Virus record (IMG/VR): IMGVR_UViG_3300015241_000001 | Location: 36,816-100,815 of that record | Source of the DNA: a virus | Strand: one strand, 5' to 3' | DNA: 64,000 bases | Shown: piece by piece, positions 57,228 to 64,000 of the stretch | Layout: every line of letters begins with the position of its first letter | Numbering within the stretch: the stretch's first letter is position 1 | Notes under the pieces: model-generated | Databases searched by the model: none | Told to the model about the DNA's origin: nothing | The model's input: only the letters and a program-made list of their open reading frames with translations | Program-made: the position numbers and the translations under genes

Positions 57228-60200
57228 ATGTATCGGACCAAACCTTCGTCTTGTGGATCTTGCGTGTTGTGTTCTCATGGCAACGACTTCAGTCAACCTG
57301 AAGGTTTGGGTTTGCTGGGGGTTGCTATCGTCGGTGAAGCATCAGGCGAGAAGGAACAGAAGGATCTCCTGCCATTCCGTCCTTATGCGCCTGCAGGCAT
57401 GGTGCTCGAACGGTCGCTACGTAGGCTAGGCTACACACGCGATCAGTTCGCTATCACTAACATCATTCGCTGCAGGCCGATTGATAATTTGCTCGATGGC
57501 ATGTACTACGAGCAGGAAGCTATCAGGCAGTGCTCGGCTAACCTCAAAGCATTCCTGACCAAGTTCCAGCCTAAGGTTGTCGTAGCATTAGGTAATGTAG
57601 CTTTCCGCACGCTCACCGGCATCTCAGGCGAGAAGCGCACGATTAGTCATATGCGTGGCTATGTATTCCGCGCGCTGCCGGAGTTCTGCGAGGCGGCAGG
57701 CATCAAGGATCTGCTGGTCGTGCCAACGTACCACCCTTCGTTCATTCGGCGCGGCAGCACACATCTCATGGGCGTGTTTTGCCGAGACATTCAACGCGCT
57801 GTCAACATCCGCACAGGAAAAGATAAGTCGTTCATTCTCGACCTACCTGATTTCGCTGGAGCCGAGATCAAATGGATTGAGAACCCTGATAACAACGAAC
57901 CGTTCGGGTCACCTCCGCCAGAGTTCTATCAGCAGATTGCTGAGACATGGCTAGCGAAATATAACCTGCGCTACCAACTCAAGCCGAACCTGCGCGACCT
58001 AGACATCTTCTGCCGAGACATCAAAGCCAAGTCAGAAGCTTATGCAGCACAAACCCCAGACATGAAAGCAGCGGATCTGCTGGCGCTGTCGTGGGATCTA
58101 GAAACACACGAGTCCGACTCACTCGACGAAGATGCAAGCGATGGCTACACGAACACCGAGATCAGGTTGTTTCAAGCTAGCATTCAACCCGGCACCGGCA
58201 TCGCCATGCCCTGGGAAGGGAACTACATTCACGCTGCCCGGTTCTTGATGAAGCTCGCGCTGCCTAAAGTCGGACACAACTCCTGGCTGTTCGATCAAAA
58301 GGTAATGCGAGCTGTCGGTGAGCGTGATTTTGGTAGCCGCGCCAACCTCCAACTGAGCGGTGTTAGTCATGATACGATGCAGATGTTTCATTACTGGCAG
58401 CCGGATCTGCCCGCGCATCTGCAGTATGCCTCGTCGTTCACGCAGTTCCCTTTCCCATGGAAGCATTTCAATGGCTCCAATCTAGAGCTATACGGCATTG
58501 CTGACGTAGACGCAGCTTTACGGCTGTATATCGTCATGCGCAAAACAATGGAAGACCGTCAGATCTGGTTTGACAATGAAAACCCGCAGCGTCAGGCAGC
58601 TGGTTACTTAGCGATGGTACAAGACGTGCGGCCGATTCTTGCTGACATGGAAGACCGTGGCCTGCCTGTAGACGATGAGCGGCGGATAGCTCTCGATAAG
58701 GATTTTGAAGAAGTCCAAACCGAGTTGATGGTTTACCTGGATGATAAGTTTCCCGATGAGGCCCGGAAGCTGACTCCCAAAGAAGGTTATAAAGGAATGC
58801 CTGCGCGGGTAAAGGAGTTGTTGGAAGAGCTACGGCCTACCATGATCCCTGAAGTCGAAGGCGTGAAGCCTGGCAAGGCTCCGACGAAGAAGGCAATAGC
58901 CGAAGCGAGCAAGATAGCATTCGCATCACGTTACGCGAGTCTACAACCTGATGAATGGGAACTGATCCGCTCAACTAAATTCTTTGATCCACCGACCAAG
59001 AACGAAGAAGGCGAAGAAGAGCCTGGCGAAAGTTATTTCTTCGACCAGCGTGTGTTTGGGCAACAACAACTGGACAACGGATTGAAAACTGAAGGCAAAA
59101 CTCTCTGGTGCCGTGTCTATCAGTTCTCTCCGAACTCATCACAACAGCTCATGAACTACATGCGGTTCCGTGGGCATAAAGTCCCGACTAAGAAAGGCGG
59201 CGGCGAAACCACAAACAAGACAGAACTAGTCAGGCTGAGCTCGAAGCACGGCGACGATTTCTATACGAAGGTGATCGAGTGCCGGGAACTGGGCAAGATG
59301 CGCGGAACCTATATCGAAGGCTTCAAGCCGCATGCTGATGGCAGAGTACATTCCACTTTTACGTTTGACACGGCAACAATGCAGTTGAGTTCACGCAATC
59401 CAAATACGCAGAACGCGCCGAAGCATGGCAGGCTTGCTAAGGCCGTCAGGTCGATGATCCGGCATCCTGGCACTAAGCAGATGGTTGAGTGGGATTTCAA
59501 GGCTTATCACGTGCTCACTACAGGATTCGAAGCTCAGTCAGCAAATTATATGCGCTTGGCTCGGCTAGACATGCACAGCTTCGTAGCCGGCCACTTCAAC
59601 AAGAACTGGAATGCATTCAACTTGTTTTCGGAGTCTGACGAAGAGTTGCTGGCGAAATTCAAATGGTTCAAGTCTGACGATGCGCGGAAGGTGATCCGGG
59701 ATAAGAAAGCCAAGCCGAGTATCTTAGGCATTGGCTTTGGTCTAGGCGTAAAGAAGCTCTATGATATGAACCGCGAGTCGTTCGCTAATCTCAAGGAAGC
59801 TGAAAACCTGATGAACCTGATCAAGGATCTGTTTCCTGAGGTTTTCAGGTGGCAGAATCAGATTAGGGAGCTGGCGCATAAGCAACAGTTTCTGCGTAAC
59901 CGGTTTGGAGCGATACGTTGGTTGTATGAGGTTTATACACCGGACGGTCGCGGTGGCTGGGCTCCCGGCGAGCAGTCTGAACAGGCGATTGCGTTCTTGC
60001 CGGCTAGTTCGGCATTCGGAAACATCCGAGAATGCATGAAGGCGATGGACAGGAAAGGGTTGCTGGAAAAGTGGGAGATGGTCAACACTGTGCATGACTC
60101 GTTTGTGTTTCTGGTTGAGCCGGAGTTGATGCCACAGCATATCGCTGAGATGTATCCTGTGCTGAATGCTCCGAGTAAGGTATTGATCGATCCAGTATTG

Positions 60201-60305
60201 GCACCAGAAGGGTTGCAAGTTGATGTTGAGTGCTCAGTTGGAGCTACCTGGGCTGACCTGAAAGAGATCAAGATTCCGCAGGAGGTTTTAGCCTCATCGG
60301 TTTAG
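57228..60305 (+). CDS. Uracil-DNA glycosylase / DNA polymerase A fusion
   Basis: 1025 residues. Residues 1-200 are a family 4-like uracil-DNA glycosylase: Cys pair(s) at 9/12/15, Cys82 and Cys102 for a 4Fe-4S cluster, motif A GEASGEKE (36-43) and motif B HPS (169-171). A 3'-5' exonuclease domain follows: DLE (290-292), HN-x4-D (350-356) and Y-x3-D (422-426). The polymerase has motif A WDFKAYH (755-761, catalytic Asp756), motif B K829-x3-L833-G-x2-F837-G and motif C HDS (956-958). Positions equal to E. coli Glu710, Phe762 and Glu883 are His, Leu and Ser. Start ATG 57228; a TTG at 57210 is an alternative. Confidence 0.9.
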   Translation: MYRTKPSSCGSCVLCSHGNDFSQPEGLGLLGVAIVGEASGEKEQKDLLPFRPYAPAGMVLERSLRRLGYTRDQFAITNIIRCRPIDNLLDGMYYEQEAIRQCSANLKAFLTKFQPKVVVALGNVAFRTLTGISGEKRTISHMRGYVFRALPEFCEAAGIKDLLVVPTYHPSFIRRGSTHLMGVFCRDIQRAVNIRTGKDKSFILDLPDFAGAEIKWIENPDNNEPFGSPPPEFYQQIAETWLAKYNLRYQLKPNLRDLDIFCRDIKAKSEAYAAQTPDMKAADLLALSWDLETHESDSLDEDASDGYTNTEIRLFQASIQPGTGIAMPWEGNYIHAARFLMKLALPKVGHNSWLFDQKVMRAVGERDFGSRANLQLSGVSHDTMQMFHYWQPDLPAHLQYASSFTQFPFPWKHFNGSNLELYGIADVDAALRLYIVMRKTMEDRQIWFDNENPQRQAAGYLAMVQDVRPILADMEDRGLPVDDERRIALDKDFEEVQTELMVYLDDKFPDEARKLTPKEGYKGMPARVKELLEELRPTMIPEVEGVKPGKAPTKKAIAEASKIAFASRYASLQPDEWELIRSTKFFDPPTKNEEGEEEPGESYFFDQRVFGQQQLDNGLKTEGKTLWCRVYQFSPNSSQQLMNYMRFRGHKVPTKKGGGETTNKTELVRLSSKHGDDFYTKVIECRELGKMRGTYIEGFKPHADGRVHSTFTFDTATMQLSSRNPNTQNAPKHGRLAKAVRSMIRHPGTKQMVEWDFKAYHVLTTGFEAQSANYMRLARLDMHSFVAGHFNKNWNAFNLFSESDEELLAKFKWFKSDDARKVIRDKKAKPSILGIGFGLGVKKLYDMNRESFANLKEAENLMNLIKDLFPEVFRWQNQIRELAHKQQFLRNRFGAIRWLYEVYTPDGRGGWAPGEQSEQAIAFLPASSAFGNIRECMKAMDRKGLLEKWEMVNTVHDSFVFLVEPELMPQHIAEMYPVLNAPSKVLIDPVLAPEGLQVDVECSVGATWADLKEIKIPQEVLASSV

Positions 60306-60315
60306 AAGAAACCAC

Positions 60316-60344
60316 TTGACACTTAGCTCAACTTGAGCTACCTT
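60316..60344 (+). promoter_or_regulatory. Promoter with a different embedded palindrome
   Basis: TTGACA (60316-60321), 17-bp spacer and TACCTT (60339-60344). The spacer and first -10 base form the perfect palindrome AGCTCAA-C-TTGAGCT (60325-60339), unrelated in sequence to the 18-bp operator family. It drives the small genes after the polymerase. Confidence 0.65.
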
Positions 60345-60375
60345 ACCTCTAGACCTTTGAGGCTTCTAGCCAACC

Positions 60376-60735
60376 ATGATCATCCAAACATATGCCGAGA
60401 CAAGACTTGAACCAAGCAGTGGGATCTCAACCAGTGAAGCTGTTTGCCGCTTATGCGAGCACCGCTATGACGCTGATGACGAAGCCGGATACACGGAAGG
60501 CTGCTGTGACCAACACGGACGCTGCCAGCAGGCAGAATGCCTGGAGTCATCTCATCCTAAGTCTGATGAAGGGTTTTGTGCCTGGCATGCTTTGCTGGAT
60601 GCCACGGAATACGTACAGCGGATCATTGCTGGTGAGGAGCCCAGCGATAAGTACATTCCAGCCAAGCACCAGGAAAGCGTCTGGGCCGGCAGAGTCTGGG
60701 AACTGAACAAACTGGGTCGACAAATTCAACACTAA
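60376..60735 (+). CDS. Cys/His-rich hypothetical protein
   Basis: 119 residues with about ten Cys: CRLCEHRYD (about 24-32), CCDQHGRCQQAEC (about 43-55) and FCAWH (about 67-71). It is likely to bind two zinc ions. The C-terminal part is helical. It stands directly behind the promoter at 60316. Confidence 0.6.
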   Translation: MIIQTYAETRLEPSSGISTSEAVCRLCEHRYDADDEAGYTEGCCDQHGRCQQAECLESSHPKSDEGFCAWHALLDATEYVQRIIAGEEPSDKYIPAKHQESVWAGRVWELNKLGRQIQH

Positions 60736-60757
60736 CCGAAGGGAGTATTATTCCGCC

Positions 60758-61000
60758 ATGCCGAGATTCGATATCAGCACTCTAGAGGATCTACGAAATG
60801 CCAGCCGCGAAATCAACAAACCTGCCAAGTTCCCTGACGAAGCTATCGTCCTGGTTCTCCACCCTTTCAGCGCTCCCAAAAACTCTCGCCACAAGAACCT
60901 TCCCCGGACTAACCCAATTCGGTGTTTTGTCTCCAAAATCGATGAGCTCCCCGGATTCCTCATCCAAGTCCCTTGCGATTCCAGGGGATGTGCTATCTAA
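60758..61000 (+). CDS. Hypothetical protein
   Basis: 80 residues, basic alpha/beta protein. GAAGGGAG precedes the ATG, and this decides for this frame over a longer overlapping frame starting at 60798. Confidence 0.55.
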   Translation: MPRFDISTLEDLRNASREINKPAKFPDEAIVLVLHPFSAPKNSRHKNLPRTNPIRCFVSKIDELPGFLIQVPCDSRGCAI

Positions 61001-61103
61001 GTTCGACGTCAATCCCTTTGAAGCGAGTATGCCGTATCTCAATCTCGCAGCAGTTCCCACAACTTCACCGCCAACCCCGCAACCGCACCAGGAGATCCAA
61101 CCA

Positions 61104-61487
61104 ATGAGCTTTCTCACCTCTGTAATCTCTGGCCTTTCCAAGGCTGAAAACTTCCTCATCAGCATCTTCACAAAGGCGTCCGCCGTGGCTAAAGTTATTA
61201 CCTCTGTATCGCCCAAGACTCTGGCTGCAGTTCTGGCCGTTTTCTATGACATCACGAAGCTGATTGCGAGTGAAGGTGTTGCGGTGGCTGATATCAGCTC
61301 GGGCAAGTACCAGCAGGGTGTAGGCGAGTTGTTTAGCCCGACCACGCAAGCATTGCTGACCGCGATCGCGGCTGACATCAAGGATCTGGACAGCACAGTC
61401 ATCGACGATCTGAAGAAGCTCGGGATCGCTATCAACCCGCCTGCAGCAGTCGCGCCAGTCGCCGTAACTCCCGTAGCTACTGCCTAA
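61104..61487 (+). CDS. Small helical Ala/Val-rich protein
   Basis: 127 residues, strongly helical and moderately hydrophobic (FLTSVISGLSKAENFLIS at the start, TLAAVLAVFYDITKLIA in the middle) with a Pro/Ala/Val tail. CAGGAG before the ATG at 61104 sets the start. It may associate with membranes or be a minor virion protein; no family recognised. Confidence 0.55.
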   Translation: MSFLTSVISGLSKAENFLISIFTKASAVAKVITSVSPKTLAAVLAVFYDITKLIASEGVAVADISSGKYQQGVGELFSPTTQALLTAIAADIKDLDSTVIDDLKKLGIAINPPAAVAPVAVTPVATA

Positions 61488-61572
61488 GTTCTAGCCGAGG
61501 CCGCAGGCCTCCTTCAGCTAGTTATCCTGCAATACGAAAGGAGACCGGCGGAGAAATTGCCAGAGCACGAAG

Positions 61573-61602
61573 AAGGTCACCTGATAACCGGGTGGCCTTT
61601 TT
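61573..61602 (+). terminator. Rho-independent terminator of the replication operon
   Basis: A 9-bp stem AAGGTCACC (61573-61581) / GGTGGCCTT (61591-61599) with one G-T pair and a 9-nt loop, followed by T-run to 61602. It closes the plus-strand unit that began at 60316. Confidence 0.75.
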
Positions 61603-61628
61603 CATTGGAATTCTTCGTTGGATTATGT

Positions 61629-61838
61629 ATGACCGCACTTGAAATCGCATGCCGAGTTTGCTCGGCTCAACCTGGAGAACCTTGCGCCAGCACAGCCTCC
61701 CTACAACTTCAACCTGGCGAGTTCCATCATGAACGTGGCGATGATGCTGCTTTCTGGTCGAACGTCGGCTCGTCCGAAGCGGACTCCGCCAAAGTTACCA
61801 AAGTGATAGCTGAGGTCGCAGCCGATGAGCTATTCTAA
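61629..61838 (+). CDS. Small zinc-finger protein (CxxCxAxPGxxC...H type)
   Basis: 69 residues. CRVCSAQPGEPC (about 8-19) and FHHERGD match the same C-x2-C-x-A-Q-P-x3-C ... H pattern found at 40096-40344. The ATG at 61629 is chosen since upstream in-frame starts would place the terminator stem inside the gene. Confidence 0.5.
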   Translation: MTALEIACRVCSAQPGEPCASTASLQLQPGEFHHERGDDAAFWSNVGSSEADSAKVTKVIAEVAADELF

Positions 61839-61866
61839 TCCCCTACTCACTGCAAGAGGTACCACT

Positions 61867-62061
61867 ATGTCTAACCCTCATCTGCCTCGGGTTCAGCCTG
61901 CAACCGGCATGCTGGATCCTCTATACGACTCGACTAGCCACTGGGACGATGAAGATATAGGGTCGAACCCGCCAACGATTATAGCTATAGCTGTGGTTTA
62001 TATTGTGTTCCTGGTTGGAGGCATTGCAGGTTATTTTCTGCGCATGCTGGTTCATGCCTAG
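61867..62061 (+). CDS. Single-pass membrane protein
   Basis: 64 residues with one transmembrane segment near the C-terminus (about 37-59). AAGAGG lies before the ATG at 61867; a start at 61825 is an alternative. Its stop shares CTAG with the stop of the convergent holin-like gene. Confidence 0.55.
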   Translation: MSNPHLPRVQPATGMLDPLYDSTSHWDDEDIGSNPPTIIAIAVVYIVFLVGGIAGYFLRMLVHA

Positions 62062-62591
62062 ACAGTAGGCGGAGCTGGTGGCAGTGGAGCTATTGGCGGC
62101 TTGGGCAGCTCAGCAGCGATCGCCGCAGCCACAGCAGGCGGTGCCTGAGCGACTGTAGTCGTTGTAGTGACCAACGAGCCGTCTGGAGCGTGTTGCGTCG
62201 TCTGGCTAGCCACCAGCGCCTTCCAGGCGGCCTTAGTACGAGGATTCCTGATCCAGGCATAGAACGCAGCCGTCGTCAGTCCGATCTCTTTGAGCCAGTG
62301 CGGCAGGATCGACCAGATCCAATCGAACATGTGAGTGAACGGTGGAAAGAATGTATAGCCGAAACCGCAGCCGAGGATGGCTACGGTGCCGACGTGCGTA
62401 AACCCACCGTGAGTTGTGACCCAGGTCTTGATCCACAGCAGATGCTTGGTCAGGAAGGTTTTGAAGGATGACGCGGTTGCGGCTACAGCGATAGCCGTAG
62501 CTGGGATCGTCGTGGTCGTGGTGATGGTTTCAACGGTCACAGGCGTTGGCGTAGCGGCAGCAGGCAGGGAAGACTTCACTTCATCAGGCAT
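62058..62591 (-). CDS. Putative holin-like membrane protein
   Basis: 177 residues. A Thr/Ala/Val-rich N-terminal part (about 1-45), two or three hydrophobic segments between about 40 and 125, and a Pro/Ala-rich tail. The start overlaps the lysozyme stop by 8 nt, so the two are co-translated. Membrane character and coupling to the endolysin favour a holin or other lysis protein, but it is larger than most holins, and this could also be a virion membrane protein. Confidence 0.6.
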   Translation of the reverse strand: MPDEVKSSLPAAATPTPVTVETITTTTTIPATAIAVAATASSFKTFLTKHLLWIKTWVTTHGGFTHVGTVAILGCGFGYTFFPPFTHMFDWIWSILPHWLKEIGLTTAAFYAWIRNPRTKAAWKALVASQTTQHAPDGSLVTTTTTVAQAPPAVAAAIAAELPKPPIAPLPPAPPTV

Positions 62592-63198
62592 TTGGTACCT
62601 CCAGAGGTGCAACAATGGATGCATCTAGAAACTCATTCTTGGTCCATAAGTTACGCTCAGCGAACCCTTTATCGTTGACGTTCCGAGCGCATTGTTGGGA
62701 TGCGGTCAGCCAGTCCCGCTTAGCCACAGCAGCATTGAACAAGGGGTACTTAGGCGGCGCAAGCTTGACCGGGCCGAGGTTGTACCGCATGTCGATCAGC
62801 GCGATCTTGGCCGGATCCGGCATGGAGTCGTAGCCTGGATAGATCCGCCTGAGATCCGTCTCGCAGGAGTTGACCTGGCTGACCAATAACCTATGCTGCT
62901 CCACATCCGGCAGCAGTGGGCTCGTAGCTGACTTATAGAACTTAGCCCCGAACTGCTGGCCATAAGGCATGCCTCGGACCCTGGCATAGTCATTCTCTAT
63001 TTCTGCGGGAGTCGCCGGCCGGCTGCCGTCGGGAGACATGAACTTGAGATTGAGTGCAGCCAGCGCTGACACAACCTGCAGGCCGATAGCGGTTGTCACC
63101 CAGCCTTTGATGTCAAGGTACAGCCAGGCTATCGGTGTCTCCCAGTTAGTCAGCCAGTGATAGCTCTCGTCCAAGTACGTCGGCGTAGGCGTTGCCAT
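62584..63198 (-). CDS. Endolysin (phage lysozyme, GH24-like)
   Basis: 204 residues. The region ALIDMRYNLGP (about 128-138), FNAAVAKRDWLTASQQCAR and ERNLWTKNEF (about 180-189) matches the C-terminal half of phage lysozymes, with the characteristic RN near the end. The N-terminal 50 residues contain a hydrophobic stretch (about 30-50, TTAIGLQVVSALAALNLKF) and could act as an export or anchor signal. It would cleave the glycan strands of peptidoglycan at lysis. GGAGG precedes the ATG. Confidence 0.75.
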   Translation of the reverse strand: MATPTPTYLDESYHWLTNWETPIAWLYLDIKGWVTTAIGLQVVSALAALNLKFMSPDGSRPATPAEIENDYARVRGMPYGQQFGAKFYKSATSPLLPDVEQHRLLVSQVNSCETDLRRIYPGYDSMPDPAKIALIDMRYNLGPVKLAPPKYPLFNAAVAKRDWLTASQQCARNVNDKGFAERNLWTKNEFLDASIVAPLEVPNA

Positions 63199-63282
63199 CA
63201 GCAGTTACCTCCGTGCGTGCGCCGAGCGCAGCTCAGTCGTTATTATCTTCCCACAAGCGGGCTAGAACTATAGCATGTTTCT

Positions 63283-63759
63283 ATGGATAACTTTTGGCTA
63301 GCCGTTACATTCTCTGCACACTGCCTGTTCCTCTGGATCGTGTTCAAGCGCAAGTTCCAAACCTTGATCCCGTTCCTAACCGGTCTGATCATCTGTCGCG
63401 TGATCGAGACGCCTATTGAGTCCTGGGCTTATCATCACAATAACTATCTGCTGCATTGGAATCTGTTCTGGGGTTTTGGCGTTTTCAATCTGCTGCTGCT
63501 GGCAGCCTCGTTCGCCGAGACCAGGAAGATCCTGCCTGCGGTTGCCTGGACGATTGGCATTTACCTGGTCCCCAAAACTATCGAGTACGTAACCCTAGTC
63601 AGCTGTGAAGAGAAGCAATGGCCGAGCCTGGCTGCCAGTCTGATGCGCCCAATGAATTTGCTATGCGTCCTGTCTTGGTGTTATATCCTTAGGCCCAGGG
63701 CACCTAAGCCTAAGAAGGAGAACCTAGATGATGGAGCAAGCAGTTCAGCGCATGGATGA
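63283..63759 (+). CDS. Polytopic membrane protein
   Basis: 158 residues with four or five hydrophobic segments (about 2-20, 26-42, 57-78, 82-100, 118-138). A TATAGC sequence (63269-63274) stands 9 bp before the ATG without a ribosome binding site, which again would give an almost leaderless message, though the -35 is poor. Function unknown. Confidence 0.6.
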   Translation: MDNFWLAVTFSAHCLFLWIVFKRKFQTLIPFLTGLIICRVIETPIESWAYHHNNYLLHWNLFWGFGVFNLLLLAASFAETRKILPAVAWTIGIYLVPKTIEYVTLVSCEEKQWPSLAASLMRPMNLLCVLSWCYILRPRAPKPKKENLDDGASSSAHG

Positions 63760-63886
63760 CACTGGCGGTCCGCCGCCCCGGCCGCCTCATAGCGGCAACG
63801 TAGTTGAGCAGGAACCTGAAGGTCTGATCGAGGACGAGGTTGTAGTCGTCGACGAGGCTGAAGAGGATAAGGAAGACGACGAGTAA
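63728..63886 (+). CDS. 52-residue acidic protein
   Basis: AAGGAG stands 6-7 nt before the ATG. The product is Pro-rich in the middle and strongly acidic at the C-terminus (Asp/Glu in the last 15 residues). It overlaps the previous gene by 32 nt. Acidic small phage proteins may mimic DNA or regulate host enzymes; unproven. Confidence 0.55.
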   Translation: MMEQAVQRMDDTGGPPPRPPHSGNVVEQEPEGLIEDEVVVVDEAEEDKEDDE

Positions 63887-63893
63887 CTAGGGA

Positions 63894-63928
63894 GCTGGGT
63901 CAGCGAGGAACGATCCTCCTGATCCAGC
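63894..63928. terminator. Long hairpin between convergent genes
   Basis: GCTGGGTCA (63894-63902) pairs with TGATCCAGC (63920-63928) with one G-T pair, and GAGGA/TCCTC pairs inside. There is no U-run on either side. It lies between the plus-strand gene ending at 63886 and the minus-strand gene ending at 63929, and probably works as a terminator. Confidence 0.55.
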
Positions 63929-64000
63929 CTACCCGAGATGCACTCCCTTACCCAGCATCAGAATAATGCCCCAGATCGTGGTTATGATCAGGCACAGCAA
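63929..64000 (-). CDS. C-terminal fragment of a membrane protein, cut by window edge
   Basis: 23 codons and a stop at 63929-63931, open to the window end. The visible part, ending in IWGIILMLGKG, is hydrophobic and looks like a transmembrane helix. The start lies outside the window. Confidence 0.45.
   Translation of the reverse strand: MLCLIITTIWGIILMLGKGVHLG

Noticed and set aside
60798-61487. Longer version of the gene that ends at 61487
   Set aside because: The first 100 codons are Ser/Pro/Thr-rich and overlap the gene at 60758-61000, which has a strong ribosome binding site. A good site also precedes the inner ATG at 61104.

Overview
The window reads as a large piece of one genome of a tailed double-stranded DNA bacteriophage (Caudoviricetes). 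It carries a portal, a scaffold-like protein, an HK97-type major capsid protein, both terminase subunits, a lysis cassette and a phage replication/recombination block. Genes are tightly packed with frequent ATGA or TAATG overlaps and AAGGAG/GGAGG ribosome binding sites, so the host is bacterial, but nothing in the sequence identifies it. I found no tail genes, integrase, tRNA gene or CRISPR array, so the genome must extend beyond both ends. A gene fragment runs off the right edge.

Layout. (1) 0.1-7.3 kb, minus strand: head genes, read from 7.3 kb leftwards: small membrane protein, unknown zinc-knuckle protein, portal, DUF3008-like protein, terminator, small proteins, scaffold, capsid, one further structural-type protein. 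(2) 7.4-23.45 kb, plus strand: accessory and membrane/secreted proteins, a small XRE-like regulator, a glycosyltransferase / sugar C-methyltransferase / glycosyltransferase cassette, a mini P-loop protein, then terminase small and large subunits and two pairs of tandem paralogues. (3) 23.45-24.6 kb: a minus-strand RepL-like winged-helix gene and a gene-poor control region with palindromes, an AT-rich stretch and G-quadruplex motifs on both strands. (4) 24.6-44.7 kb, plus strand: about fifty mostly small genes of unknown function (early or host-takeover type), with a DUF932/TIGR03299 protein near the start and an RNA-repair cassette at the end (polynucleotide kinase-phosphatase, T4 Rnl1-like ligase, nucleotidyltransferase). 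(5) 44.8-46.3 kb, minus strand: four small genes. (6) 46.4-61.5 kb: replication and recombination: an iteron array with an AT-rich element beside a RepA-like hexameric helicase gene, a Cas4-like nuclease, a Sak4-like ATPase, a putative ssDNA-binding protein, an HNH nuclease, a RecD/Dda-like helicase, a MazG-like enzyme and a uracil-DNA glycosylase/DNA polymerase A fusion. (7) 61.6-64 kb: small genes and the minus-strand lysozyme plus holin-like pair.

Regulation is the most distinctive part. Nine copies of an 18-bp palindromic element (consensus CTACAYGNNNNCRTGTAA) lie between genes from 3.9 to 46.3 kb. At 7.34, 10.66, 12.84 and 22.08 kb it fills the spacer of a sigma70-like promoter with fixed geometry, and at 19.74 kb it has the -10 only. 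Several of these promoters place the predicted transcription start at the A of the next ATG, which suggests leaderless mRNAs, including that of the large terminase. A second promoter family (TTGACAA followed by a G/T-rich spacer) serves the early and replication regions. No trans-acting regulator can be assigned with certainty. The XRE-like protein at 12.88 kb, which sits under its own copy of the operator, is the first candidate.
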